Both the position numbers and the translations under genes were made by a program. The notes under the pieces were generated by a model. The model ran no database searches. It was given only the letters and a program-made list of their open reading frames with translations, and was not told where the DNA came from. A DNA stretch of 64,000 nucleotides from Agrobacterium tumefaciens (GTDB lineage: Bacteria > Pseudomonadota > Alphaproteobacteria > Rhizobiales > Rhizobiaceae): assembly GCA_025560025.1 (NCBI GenBank), contig CP048485.1:1-64000 (forward strand). The letters are read 5' to 3'. This document shows positions 49,350-57,874 of the stretch, piece after piece (positions within the stretch are counted from its first letter, which is position 1; every line of letters starts with the position of its first letter).

Positions 49350-51746
49350 ATGACGGAGATTAATCATCCGTTGACGTCAGTCGTTCTGACTGGCGATTTG
49401 ATCGAGGCCAAAATGTTCAATTTCAAAGTGAAGTCGCTTGCGACCAAGCTGATCCTCGTAACCGGCTGTGCCATCACCACGGTTCTCGTCGCATCGAATT
49501 CCTTCCTTATTTCCCAGACCAGCGAGCGCGTCCACGCGCTGACCATGGATCAGGCCAATACCGAGGCACGCGCCATCGCCAACGTCATCGCCGCCGATGT
49601 GGGCGAACTCGGCAGCGCCGCGCGCTCCATGGCCGGCGTCATCGGTCGCGCGCATCAGGCGAAATCGATGGATCGCCCCGGCATCGTCAACATCCTCAAG
49701 GCCAATGTCGAGCAGAACACCTTCGCTTTCGGAAGCTGGTTCTGCGAGCAGCTCGGCCTTTTCGACGGACAGAGCAAGGAGATCGCCGGCAGGCTCGATC
49801 TCGGCACCAATGAAAACGGCGCCTTCGCACCCTACTGGTCGAAGACCCAGAAGGGCGATATCCAGTTCTCAACCTTCAAGAACGACTATGCGGCGGAATG
49901 GTATGCGCTTGCCGCCAAATCCGGCAAGGGCGCGATTACCCAGCCCTATCTTGCCGAAGGCACGGAAGTGCCCACCACCATGACCTCGCTTGCCTATCCC
50001 GTCATGTCGGATGGTAAGATGATCGGCGTGGCGGGCGTTGATATTTCGCTGGCCTCGCTGTCGCAGAAGCTGCAGGCGCTGCATCCTTTCGAGACCGGCC
50101 GCGTGACGCTGGTATCGCAGGGCGGTCAATGGCTGGTGCCGCCGACGCCCGAACAGAACATGAAGGCCTATGACGGAGACGGTGCTAGCACCGTTCAGGC
50201 GGCCATCACCTCGGGCAAACAGGGCCTTATCGAAAATCTCGGCCTCGATACCGATGCGCCCTATAACCGTCTTGTCTACCCCTTCGCAGTTCCTGGCCTC
50301 AATGCGACCTGGGTGGTTCTGGTCGATATTCCCCATCAGGCGCTGAACGCTCCGGTGGAAGAGCAGACCTACATGATGATCATCGGCGCGATCGTCATTC
50401 TCGCCGCAGTCATCACCGCCCTTTATTTCGCCGTCCGTCACTTCGTCGGTGGCCCGCTCGCCTCTCTGGTCGCGGATGTTCGCACGCTGAGCGACGGCCG
50501 TTACGACGCGCCCGTGTCCGGGCAGGACCGCAGGGATGAAACGGGTGCTGTGGCGACCGCACTGGAAGGCTTCCGTGCAAAGCTCGCCGGCATTCGTGAA
50601 ATGGAGGCCGAGGCTGCAGTCCAGCGCGGCAATGCCGAAACGGCGCGCCAGCGGTCGGAATCCGAACGCAGCGAAAACAGCCGCATGCAGCAGCACATCG
50701 TCAGCGTGCTCGGTTCAGGCCTCAACGCGCTTTCGCAGGGCAATCTGACTTACCGGATCAACGACGAGTTCCCCGGTGAATATGCAAAGCTCCGCGATGA
50801 TTTCAATTCGGCGCTCGCCAGCCTCGAGGAAACCGTCTCCACGGTGAATGCAACGGTTGTCAGCATCGGCAACGGCACCGGTGAGATCACCCGGGCCGCC
50901 AGCGATCTTTCGCACCGCACGGAACAGCAGGCCGCAAGTCTGGAAGAAACCGCAGCCGCCCTCAATGAGCTGACTGCGCAGGTCAATTCCAGCGCGGAAA
51001 ATGCCGCACAGGCGGCCGGCGCTGTCAGCCATGCCTGCGACGATGCCGGCAAGTCGGGTGAGGTCGTGCAGCAGGCCGTGAATTCCATGGAGGGCATCGC
51101 GCAATCCTCGGCGGAAATCTCCCGCATTATCGGCGTCATCGACGAGATCGCCTTCCAGACCAATCTCCTGGCGCTGAATGCCGGTGTGGAAGCCGCCCGC
51201 GCGGGCGATGCGGGCAAGGGCTTTGCCGTTGTCGCGCAGGAAGTGCGCGAACTGGCGCAACGCTCCGCCAATGCGGCCAAGGAGATCAAGGGCCTGATCA
51301 ATACCTCGGCAAGGCAGGTTGGCGAAGGCGTTCAGCTGGTTGGCAAGGCGGGTGAGACGATGAAGAACATCGCCGACCAGGTCTTGCAGATCAACCAGCT
51401 GATCAGGCAGATTTCCGCCTCCGCCAGCGAGCAGGCCGTGGGCCTGAAGGAGATCAATTCCGCCGTTACCCAGATGGACCAGGTCACCCAGCAGAATGCG
51501 GCAATGGTGGAGGAGACCACCGCAGCCAGCGTGACGCTGAATGGTGAGGCCGGAACGCTGAAATCGCTCGTCGCCGGCTTCTCCGTGTCGGGCGGTCATT
51601 CAAGCCAGCAATTGCGCGTCACTGCGGCGGCAATGCGCGCACCCGTCGCTCCCGCACATGCACCTGCGCGCTCCGCCGCGCCGCGTGCCCAGCCAAGAAC
51701 CAGCGGCGCAAACGCGCTGGCGCAGGATGACTGGACCGAATTCTGA
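49350..51746 (+). CDS. Methyl-accepting chemotaxis protein with periplasmic Cache sensor
   Basis: Layout in 798 residues: membrane helix 1 (about 31-54), a periplasmic sensor of about 285 residues with dCache-like features (YWSKTQKGDIQFS, AYPVMSDGKMIGVAGVDISL), membrane helix 2 (about 342-365), HAMP, a second HAMP-like region (about 450-505), and the signalling domain with the hairpin tip [20 protein letters not shown]. The last residues DWTEF fit the xWxxF pentapeptide that tethers CheR and CheB, after a Pro/Ala linker. An internal ATG at 49413 (MFNFKVKSL) is a possible start. The ligand is unknown. No che genes are adjacent. Confidence 0.92.
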   Translation: MTEINHPLTSVVLTGDLIEAKMFNFKVKSLATKLILVTGCAITTVLVASNSFLISQTSERVHALTMDQANTEARAIANVIAADVGELGSAARSMAGVIGRAHQAKSMDRPGIVNILKANVEQNTFAFGSWFCEQLGLFDGQSKEIAGRLDLGTNENGAFAPYWSKTQKGDIQFSTFKNDYAAEWYALAAKSGKGAITQPYLAEGTEVPTTMTSLAYPVMSDGKMIGVAGVDISLASLSQKLQALHPFETGRVTLVSQGGQWLVPPTPEQNMKAYDGDGASTVQAAITSGKQGLIENLGLDTDAPYNRLVYPFAVPGLNATWVVLVDIPHQALNAPVEEQTYMMIIGAIVILAAVITALYFAVRHFVGGPLASLVADVRTLSDGRYDAPVSGQDRRDETGAVATALEGFRAKLAGIREMEAEAAVQRGNAETARQRSESERSENSRMQQHIVSVLGSGLNALSQGNLTYRINDEFPGEYAKLRDDFNSALASLEETVSTVNATVVSIGNGTGEITRAASDLSHRTEQQAASLEETAAALNELTAQVNSSAENAAQAAGAVSHACDDAGKSGEVVQQAVNSMEGIAQSSAEISRIIGVIDEIAFQTNLLALNAGVEAARAGDAGKGFAVVAQEVRELAQRSANAAKEIKGLINTSARQVGEGVQLVGKAGETMKNIADQVLQINQLIRQISASASEQAVGLKEINSAVTQMDQVTQQNAAMVEETTAASVTLNGEAGTLKSLVAGFSVSGGHSSQQLRVTAAAMRAPVAPAHAPARSAAPRAQPRTSGANALAQDDWTEF

Positions 51747-51768
51747 CGGCTATCTCCCGATCGAATGA

Positions 51769-51799
51769 AAAGGGCCGCTGGTTTTTCCAGCGGCCCTTT
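51769..51799. terminator. Bidirectional terminator after the first chemoreceptor
   Basis: A 13-bp stem (AAAGGGCCGCTGG / CCAGCGGCCCTTT) with a T-rich loop is followed by T residues on the plus strand and preceded by A residues. It can serve the chemoreceptor (plus) and the nucleoside hydrolase (minus). Confidence 0.87.
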
Positions 51800-51816
51800 T
51801 TATGTCCGGGTTCCGG

Positions 51817-52761
51817 TCAAAGCCGGGCGAAACGTTCGGTCAGCAATTCGAAGAAACCGTCCGCATCCACGTTGCGCATCACGCGCGCATTGGCGGAGCG
51901 CTCGGTCACGCGCCACCAGTCCACCACCGTCATGCCCATGGTCAGTTCAGAACTGACCTCGATTTCGACATTGCAGTCACGCCCCTGAAACAGCTCGGGC
52001 TTGATGAGATAGGCGATGACGGACGGATCATGCAGCGGGCCACCGTCCGAACCGTATTTCTCGATGTCGAAACGTTCGAAGAATTCCAGCATTTCCGCCA
52101 TGGCGATCGCCGGGCGTGTGCCGATGTCGCGAATGCGGCTGACGCGTGCCTTGGTGGTCAGGAGCTTATGGGTGACGTCGAGTGGCATCATGACGACTGG
52201 AATGCCTGCACGGAAGACGATATCGGCGGCCTGCGGATCGACATAGATGTTGAATTCCGCTGCCGGCGTGATGTTGCCGCCTTCGAAGAAGCCACCGCCC
52301 ATCATCACCAGCTCCTTGATACGGTCAGCGATCTCAGGTGCCTTCAGCAGAGCCAGCGCCACATTGGTCAGCGCGCCAAGCGTGCAGAGCGTCACGGTGC
52401 CGGCGGGTTCGCGCATCAGCGTTTCGATGATGAAATCGACCGCGTGCTGCTTTTGCGCTTCCATTGTCGGCTCATCGAGAACCGGGCCGTCGAGGCCGGT
52501 GCTGCCGTGAACATGTTCGGCGGTGATGGGCTTGCGCACCAGCGGCTTCTCGGCGCCCTCATAGACGGGAATATCGGTGCGGCCGCACAATTCGCAGATG
52601 ATACGGATGTTGCGGCTGGTCAGTTTCAGCGGAACGTTGCCGGCGACGGCGCACAATCCGAGAATTTCGATTTCCTCCGGGCTTGCGAAAGCGAGCATGA
52701 TTGCCGCCGCGTCGTCCTGGCCCGGATCCGTGTCGATGATGATTTTTCTGCGTTCTGCCAT
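51817..52761 (-). CDS. Inosine/uridine-preferring nucleoside hydrolase
   Basis: Nucleoside hydrolases split the N-glycosidic bond of ribonucleosides for salvage. The calcium-binding motif DTDPGQDD is at 10-17, and the active-site His of IU-type enzymes is H244 (GGPLHDPSV). The start at 52761 (MAERRKIIIDTDPG) fixes the family N terminus; the longer frame upstream is not conserved. 314 residues. The substrate range cannot be read reliably. It stands alone and is divergent from hsp20. Confidence 0.92.
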   Translation of the reverse strand: MAERRKIIIDTDPGQDDAAAIMLAFASPEEIEILGLCAVAGNVPLKLTSRNIRIICELCGRTDIPVYEGAEKPLVRKPITAEHVHGSTGLDGPVLDEPTMEAQKQHAVDFIIETLMREPAGTVTLCTLGALTNVALALLKAPEIADRIKELVMMGGGFFEGGNITPAAEFNIYVDPQAADIVFRAGIPVVMMPLDVTHKLLTTKARVSRIRDIGTRPAIAMAEMLEFFERFDIEKYGSDGGPLHDPSVIAYLIKPELFQGRDCNVEIEVSSELTMGMTVVDWWRVTERSANARVMRNVDADGFFELLTERFARL

Positions 52762-52928
52762 GTCTTGCCCGCCGTTGAGATGAGCGCTTTTTTCGAGCGG
52801 CAGGTGCTCACTTGTCAAGCCACATTCCTTTGCGCCCGTGTCCGTCTTGCGCATTGCTGCCTGGCTTCCCATATTGTTTGAGCCGGTGCGATTGACCGGC
52901 AAGGTTGCCGGAAGCGGGACCGCGAAAC

Positions 52929-52947
52929 GTCGCTTGGTTGCAAGGAC
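52929..52947 (+). promoter_or_regulatory. ROSE-type RNA thermometer hairpin before hsp20
   Basis: The 19-nt hairpin pairs GTC with GAC and CTTG with CAAG around a GTTG loop, leaving one G (52932) bulged. It hides the ribosome site AGGA (52943-52946), ten bases before the ATG. UCGCU (52930-52934) facing AGGA matches the conserved UYGCU/AGGA core of ROSE elements, in which that G is essential. An upstream hairpin (GCCGG / CCGGC) fits the multi-stem layout. Known ROSE elements control rhizobial small heat-shock genes. Confidence 0.75.
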
Positions 52948-52956
52948 AGAAACGAT

Positions 52957-53382
52957 ATGAGCCGCATGACGCCATTCACCCACCCGCTGTTGCTGGGTTT
53001 TGATGCCATGGAAAAAACGCTGGAGCGTATGGCGAAGGCCAATGACGGCTATCCTCCCTACAATATCGAGCGCCTGCCGGGCAGTGACGATGTGCCGGAA
53101 CGGCTGCGCATCACCATCGCGGTTGCCGGGTTTTCGCAGGATGATCTGGATGTAACGACGGCCGACAACCAGCTCGTCATTCGCGGCCGCCAGCAGGAAC
53201 AGGAAAAGCGGGATTTTCTTTATAGAGGCATCGCAGCGCGCCAGTTCCAGCGGGTCTTCGTGCTTGCCGATGGCATGCAGGTCAGGGAAGCGCGCATGCG
53301 CAACGGCCTTCTCTCCATCGATCTCGTCCGGCCTGAAATTTCGAACGTGGTAAAGAAAATTAATATTTCCGTCTCAGAGTAG
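52957..53382 (+). CDS. Small heat-shock protein (Hsp20/IbpA family)
   Basis: Hsp20 proteins hold unfolding proteins in a refoldable state. The alpha-crystallin domain spans about residues 35-130 (LRITIAVAGFSQDDLDVTT, RGIAARQFQRVFVLADGM, NGLLSIDLVRPE). It differs from most IbpA proteins in having no clear C-terminal I-x-I/V motif beyond KINISV, which may serve as one. 141 residues. Translation is probably held off at low temperature by the ROSE-type hairpin upstream. A DUF1150 gene follows at 56 bp, a common pairing in rhizobia. Confidence 0.93.
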   Translation: MSRMTPFTHPLLLGFDAMEKTLERMAKANDGYPPYNIERLPGSDDVPERLRITIAVAGFSQDDLDVTTADNQLVIRGRQQEQEKRDFLYRGIAARQFQRVFVLADGMQVREARMRNGLLSIDLVRPEISNVVKKINISVSE

Positions 53383-53438
53383 AACGTGAACGCCGGAATC
53401 GGACATGAATCGCTCGGCGTGAAGAAGGAGGCTGAAAT

Positions 53439-53696
53439 ATGCTTTTAAAAGAAGCGCATGCGCGTCTCACCCGATCACAGCTCGCCCATATCGGTGAGGG
53501 CGAAGTGGGATATATCCGCAAGATCCGTGCGGAAGACGTCAGCCGCTGTTTCCCGGAGGCGCCTGATCTCGATCCGCAACTGGATCTGTGGGCGCTGTTC
53601 GGTGCGGATGGTACGCCGATCCTCCTGACGGACAACCGGTCCAGTACGTTTTTCAAGGCTGCTGAAGACGATCTTACGACCGTCAGCCTGCATTGA
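53439..53696 (+). CDS. DUF1150-family small protein
   Basis: 85 residues, soluble, with the pattern LARIGxxxVxYIRxI (here SQLAHIGEGEVGYIRKIRAE), then LWALFGADGTPILLTDNR. This matches the DUF1150 family, usually coded right behind hsp20 genes in Rhizobiales. The function is unknown; co-occurrence suggests a heat-shock or quality-control role. AAGGAGG precedes the ATG. A strong terminator follows immediately, so hsp20 and this gene form one transcript. Confidence 0.82.
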   Translation: MLLKEAHARLTRSQLAHIGEGEVGYIRKIRAEDVSRCFPEAPDLDPQLDLWALFGADGTPILLTDNRSSTFFKAAEDDLTTVSLH

Positions 53697-53699
53697 AGA

Positions 53700-53727
53700 A
53701 AAAAGCCCGCTTTTGAGCGGGCTTTTT
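53700..53727. terminator. Bidirectional terminator after the DUF1150 gene
   Basis: A 12-bp stem AAAAAGCCCGCT / AGCGGGCTTTTT with loop TTTG overlaps the gap between the DUF1150 gene (plus) and the EF-hand gene (minus) and can serve both. Confidence 0.9.
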
Positions 53728-53737
53728 CTTTAGCGGA

Positions 53738-54355
53738 TCAGAGGAATGGGCGGTCGGGCATATCGTCGATCGAGATGACGCCGTCCTTGTTCTTGTCCAG
53801 CCGTTCGAACATTTTTTCACCGGCTGCGGTGAATTCGGCCTTGCTGACCTGGCCGTTCTCGTCAGTATCGGCCCAGCGGATCAGCGCGTAGCCGGCGCCC
53901 TTGCCGCCATGCTTGCTCCAGCCCTGATGGCCGAAACGGCCGCCATGTTCGCGTTCGGCATGTCTTTCGGCGCGCTTGCCTTCAGGGGCCTTGCCGTCTT
54001 CGGCTTTGGCTTCCTCACGCTCGGGGCGCGGATTGGCGGCGCGGAAGGCCTCCATCTTTGCCTGACGATATTCGCGCATTTCCTTCGGCGTGATCGAGCC
54101 GTCCTTGTCCTTGTCGATCTCGGTGAAGAGTGCGTCCTGACGTGCGGCGAATTCCTCCTTGGAAATCTTGCCGTCCTTGTTGGTGTCGGCAACCTTCAGG
54201 AGGTGAACGAAGGCCGCTTCCTGGCGAATGGGCATGCGCTCGCCATGGCCTTTGCCCGGCGCAGGCGGGGCGGCAAAACCTGCCGTTGCGGCCGTGCCGA
54301 CCAGAAGGGCTGCGCCAAGAGCAGAGAGGGCGATTTTTCGTGTGGTCATCGTCAT
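53738..54355 (-). CDS. Secreted EF-hand protein with four calcium-binding loops
   Basis: A 205-residue protein with a signal peptide (about 1-29, ending near AGFAA) and four canonical EF loops: DTNKDGKISKEE (57-68), DKDKDGSITPKE (81-92), DTDENGQVSKAE (163-174) and DKNKDGVISIDD (187-198). Pairs 1-2 and 3-4 are separated by a charged, His/Lys/Glu-rich linker (about 100-155). All loops keep the D-x-[DN]-x-[DN]-G pattern. Calcium binding in the periplasm is likely; the partner is unknown. It stands alone with its own terminator. Rhizobial calsymin also has EF-hands, but it differs in size and repeat number. Confidence 0.85.
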   Translation of the reverse strand: MTMTTRKIALSALGAALLVGTAATAGFAAPPAPGKGHGERMPIRQEAAFVHLLKVADTNKDGKISKEEFAARQDALFTEIDKDKDGSITPKEMREYRQAKMEAFRAANPRPEREEAKAEDGKAPEGKRAERHAEREHGGRFGHQGWSKHGGKGAGYALIRWADTDENGQVSKAEFTAAGEKMFERLDKNKDGVISIDDMPDRPFL

Positions 54356-54450
54356 TACCTTTCTTTGGTGTCCCTGAGAAAAAGATAATGACGTCGACCG
54401 CGCCCCACCACTTAAACATCGGTAAGGTGGATGAAGCTTCGGTAATGTTG

Positions 54451-55164
54451 TCAGCGCGGGATCGTTCTGGTCAGAAAGCCGGTCAGATCGTCGGTGATAT
54501 AATCGATATGTGCATCCGTCTCGACGGGAATCTCCCAGCGTTCCATGATGACGCCCTCGAGATTGGAGGGAACGAGAAGAACGGTCTTCATGCCGAGCGC
54601 CTTGGGTGCCGCGAGATTGCGCGGCAGGTCCTCGAACATGGCGGCTTTTTTCGTATCGAGCTTTGCGAGCGCCGCGAATTTCTCGTAGGTCGCGCTGGCC
54701 GGCTTGGGTAGATAATTCGCGGCGACAATGTCGAAAATATCTTCGAAATGATCGAGAATGCCGAGCGCACCGGCGGCTGCCTGCGCATGTTTGACGCTGC
54801 CATTGGTCAGGATGAACTTGCGGCCCGGCAAGGCCTTTATTGCCTCGCCGAGTTCCGGATGCGGTTTCAGCGCCGAATAATCGATGGCATGGGCGCGTTC
54901 CAGAAACTCATCGGGGCTTATGCCGTAGTTGATCATCAGGCCCTGAAGCGTGGTGCCATGGTCATGATAATAGCGTTTCTGCAGCTTGCGGGCTTCGTCG
55001 GGATCAAGTTTCAGAAGCTCCGCCACATAGGCCGTCATATTACGATCGATCTGGGAAAACAGATTGACGTGATGCGGATAGAGCGTGTTGTCGAGATCGA
55101 AGACCCATTCGCTCACATGGGCGAAATCGGCGGCATCGGGCAGGTTTTGCGGCTTTGTGTTCAT
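54451..55164 (-). CDS. HAD-family pyrimidine 5'-nucleotidase (Sdt1-like)
   Basis: The HAD nucleophile motif DLDNTLYP has D23 and D25 at the N terminus, followed by motif II (FILTNGSVKHA) and motifs III/IV (KPASATYEKFA, AAMFEDLPRN). This is the pyrimidine 5'-nucleotidase subgroup named after yeast Sdt1. It would dephosphorylate UMP, CMP or damaged nucleotides. The start at 55164 (MNTKPQNLPDAADF) was preferred to longer upstream frames. 237 residues. It is the gene after argB on the minus strand, though the plus-strand transporter lies between. Confidence 0.88.
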   Translation of the reverse strand: MNTKPQNLPDAADFAHVSEWVFDLDNTLYPHHVNLFSQIDRNMTAYVAELLKLDPDEARKLQKRYYHDHGTTLQGLMINYGISPDEFLERAHAIDYSALKPHPELGEAIKALPGRKFILTNGSVKHAQAAAGALGILDHFEDIFDIVAANYLPKPASATYEKFAALAKLDTKKAAMFEDLPRNLAAPKALGMKTVLLVPSNLEGVIMERWEIPVETDAHIDYITDDLTGFLTRTIPR

Positions 55165-55270
55165 GGGCTGCTTTATGCCCGTTTCGAATGCCGAAGAAAA
55201 TCGAAAAGACGACGACTGAAGGGAAAATCGGGCTTGGCCGCAGCCTTCAGCGCATGATACCGCCAATGCT

Positions 55271-56188
55271 ATGGAACTCTGGATAGGCATAACCTTCGCA
55301 AGCGCGTTCTTGCAGAACCTGCGCTCGACCCTGCAAAAGCACCTCAAGGGCATGATGGGCACCACGGGCGCGACTTTCGTGCGCTTCGTATTCGGAATGC
55401 CTTTTGCTGTCGCTTACCTCGTTTTTCTGCATGGTGCGCTCGGCCGGCCGCTGCCGGTGCCGAACATGTCCTTTGCAATATGGGCAATGGTCGGAGCCAT
55501 GGCGCAGATCGCCGCCACCTTCCTGCTCGTGCACCTGTTCTCCTTCCGCAATTTTGCGGTCGGCACGGCCTATTCCCGCACCGAACCGGCGCAGGCGGCG
55601 CTGTTTGCGCTGATTTTCGTCGGAGAAAGCGTCAACAGCGGAACTTTGGTGGCCATCGCCGTTTCAGTGGCCGGCGTCATGCTGATTTCGGTCGCGCGCA
55701 CGGAAGTGACACCCGCTTCCATCCTCACCTCCATTTTCAGCCGCACGGCGGGCATCGGCCTGGCCTCGGGCGCGTTCTTCGGCCTCTCATCGGTTGCCTA
55801 TCGTTCCGCCTCGCTGGCGCTGGCGCCCAGCCTGCCTGCCCCGGATGCCATGATGCAGGCCGGTTTTACCCTTGTCGTCGTCATTGTGACGCAGACCCTG
55901 TCGATGTTCCTTTGGATCGTCTGGCGGGAGAGGGACGAGCTGCCTCGCATCGCCAGAACGTGGAAACCGTCGCTTGCGGTCGGTTTCGTCGGCGCCACGG
56001 CGTCATTCGGCTGGTTCACGGCGATGACCCTGCAACAGGCCGCCGTGGTCAAGGCGCTGGCGCAGGTGGAAATGCTTTTTGCCTTCGCCTCGACCGTGCT
56101 TTTCTTCAAAGAGAAGATCAACCGGCTGGAAATTTCCGGCTGCCTGCTGATCGTCGTGGGCGTATTGTCGCTGCTGGCATTCGGCTGA
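55271..56188 (+). CDS. EamA/DMT-superfamily membrane transporter
   Basis: Ten predicted membrane helices arranged as two EamA halves (about 1-140 and 155-300), for example RFVFGMPFAVAYLVFLH and FGLSSVAYRSASLALAPS, ending in LLIVVGVLSLLAFG. Such proteins export metabolites or amino acids; the substrate is unknown. It sits on the plus strand between the HAD nucleotidase and argB, which are both minus, and so breaks the rpmH-rnpA-yidC-engB-argB-HAD direction. 305 residues. Confidence 0.86.
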   Translation: MELWIGITFASAFLQNLRSTLQKHLKGMMGTTGATFVRFVFGMPFAVAYLVFLHGALGRPLPVPNMSFAIWAMVGAMAQIAATFLLVHLFSFRNFAVGTAYSRTEPAQAALFALIFVGESVNSGTLVAIAVSVAGVMLISVARTEVTPASILTSIFSRTAGIGLASGAFFGLSSVAYRSASLALAPSLPAPDAMMQAGFTLVVVIVTQTLSMFLWIVWRERDELPRIARTWKPSLAVGFVGATASFGWFTAMTLQQAAVVKALAQVEMLFAFASTVLFFKEKINRLEISGCLLIVVGVLSLLAFG

Positions 56189-56240
56189 AAAACCGTCTAT
56201 GGCGGACAGGCTTGATCGCCCGCCACAGACAGGAGCCGTC

Positions 56241-57125
56241 TCAGGGCACGATAAGCGTGCCGGCACCTTCGGTAAAGATTTCCAGAAGGACGGAGTGGGC
56301 GGTCTTGCCGTTGAGGATCACCACGCCTTGAACGCCGGCCTTGATGGCCTCGATGCAGGTCTCGACCTTCGGGATCATGCCGCCGGAAATCGTGCCGTCC
56401 TTGATGAGCGCGCGCGCCTGGGAGACGGTCAGTTCCTTGATGAGTTCCTTGTTCTTGTCGAGAACACCCGGCACATCGGTCAGGAACAGGAGGCGGGTGG
56501 CGTTGAGCGCACCGGCGATGGCGCCGGCAAAGGTGTCGGCATTGATGTTGTATGTGGCGCCATCGCGACCGGGAGCAACGGGAGCGATGACCGGGATCAT
56601 CTCCGACTTGGCGAGCAGGTCGAGCAGAGTGCGGTCGACTTCGACCACTTCACCGACAAAACCAAGATCGAGAACGCGCTCGATATTGCTATCGGGATCG
56701 ATCACGGTCTTTTTCGCCTTTTCGGCAAAGACCATGTTGCCGTCCTTGCCGCACAGGCCGATGGCCCATTCGCCCGTCTGGTTGATGAGCGCGACGATCT
56801 CCTTGTTGATGGAGCCGGCCAGAACCATCTCGACGATTTCGACGGTCTTGGCGTCGGTGACGCGCAGGCCGCTTTCGAACTTCGATTCGATGCCCATCTT
56901 CGTCAGCATCGCGCCGATCTGCGGGCCGCCGCCATGCACGACGATGGGATTGATGCCGGACTGCTTCAACAGGGCGATATCTTCCGCGAAAGCCTTTCCG
57001 AGCGTCGAATCCCCCATGGCGTGACCGCCATATTTCACGACGATGGTCTTGTTCTCGTATTTCTGCATGAAGGGCAGAGCCTGTGCGAGCAGCCGCGCCT
57101 GAGTTTCGCTTTCGGAAGCAGTCAT
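56241..57125 (-). CDS. argB: Acetylglutamate kinase
   Basis: ArgB phosphorylates N-acetylglutamate, the second step of arginine synthesis, and in many bacteria is controlled by arginine and PII. The amino-acid-kinase motifs KYGGHAM (31-37) and HGGGPQIG (64-71) are present, and the C-terminal [18 protein letters not shown] closes the fold. The roughly 20-residue N-terminal helix before the first strand is typical of arginine-sensitive forms. 294 residues. GlnD, which sets PII state, is coded at 22.2 kb. Confidence 0.96.
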   Translation of the reverse strand: MTASESETQARLLAQALPFMQKYENKTIVVKYGGHAMGDSTLGKAFAEDIALLKQSGINPIVVHGGGPQIGAMLTKMGIESKFESGLRVTDAKTVEIVEMVLAGSINKEIVALINQTGEWAIGLCGKDGNMVFAEKAKKTVIDPDSNIERVLDLGFVGEVVEVDRTLLDLLAKSEMIPVIAPVAPGRDGATYNINADTFAGAIAGALNATRLLFLTDVPGVLDKNKELIKELTVSQARALIKDGTISGGMIPKVETCIEAIKAGVQGVVILNGKTAHSVLLEIFTEGAGTLIVP

Positions 57126-57483
57126 CTAAAAACCTCGGTCTGTGGTTGCGGCCTTCGAGAGCCTTGCATCGCTCTACAGCATCGGCGCAAAAATCGGAAT
57201 CGATTTTTGCAGTGCAGGAGGCACGGATTCACCATGCCCGAGCTCTGGCAAGGACAGGTGAATGCCGGTGCTCGACGAATGAAATAACCTCCGGGCCTTA
57301 TTGTGTCGGCCGATAGTAAAATTCTGCTTTTGGTCACCTCGGAGCGCGTAATAAGATTGACATAAAGCACCAATCGGACCAGCCTTGTGGGGAGCAGGGG
57401 AGGGGTTATTCAGCAGGGCGACGGGACGTGTCGCGCGTTGTGAAAACGATGCTGGCCTGAACGACCGAGGAGTTTGAAGACCT
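57126..57483. other. 358-bp intergenic region between argB and the anti-sigma-like gene
   Basis: No convincing gene is seen in either direction. The region holds the perfect inverted repeat at 57187-57210, a TTGACA-like hexamer near 57357 with a poor -10, and a GAGGAG site before the next ATG. No remnant of a sigma-factor gene was recognised here. Confidence 0.6.
57187..57210. repeat. Perfect 10-bp inverted repeat
   Basis: The arms GCAAAAATCG (57187-57196) and CGATTTTTGC (57201-57210) flank GAAT. It is about 60 bp upstream of the argB start, on the opposite side from the anti-sigma-like gene. It may be an operator, or a copy of a short dispersed repeat of the kind common in rhizobial genomes. 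No second copy was noticed in this window. Confidence 0.6.
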
Positions 57484-57861
57484 ATGACGGCACCGGATCG
57501 AGACAAGCAAAGCGGTTTGCGGGACGAAGTGCTCGCTGGCGAATATGTGCTGGGTGCCCTGCCGCCGGAGAGCATGGCGGAGCTTGCCAAGCGCATCAAG
57601 CGCGACCGTCAGTTTGCCGCCATGGTCAGGCGCTGGCGGGACAATCTGGCGGAAACCGAATATCGCGAAAAGGCGACCATCACCGCATTGCTTGAGAGTG
57701 ATCCGGCCCGATCCGGCCTGCCTTTCCGGGGCCAGCCGTTGCGCAATGGCAGCATGTTTGCGGCCATGGTGTCCGAGATATGGCATTCCGTGCGGTTCTG
57801 GCGCCTTCTGGCGTTGACGGCGATGCTCTGGACCGCCGTTCTGCTTTTCACCATCGCTTGA
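57484..57861 (+). CDS. Orphan anti-sigma-factor-like membrane protein
   Basis: 125 residues. The N terminus (LAGEYVLGALPPESMAELAKR) resembles the zinc-free anti-sigma domain of RskA-type anti-sigma-K factors. After a linker, a single membrane helix (about 103-124) ends directly at the stop, so the periplasmic half typical of the family is missing. No ECF sigma gene is adjacent. It lies on the plus strand inside the minus-strand engB-argB pair. GAGGAG precedes the ATG. It could be a decayed anti-sigma gene or a small membrane-tethered regulator. Confidence 0.65.
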   Translation: MTAPDRDKQSGLRDEVLAGEYVLGALPPESMAELAKRIKRDRQFAAMVRRWRDNLAETEYREKATITALLESDPARSGLPFRGQPLRNGSMFAAMVSEIWHSVRFWRLLALTAMLWTAVLLFTIA

Positions 57862-57874
57862 AGGCTGCGGCCTC

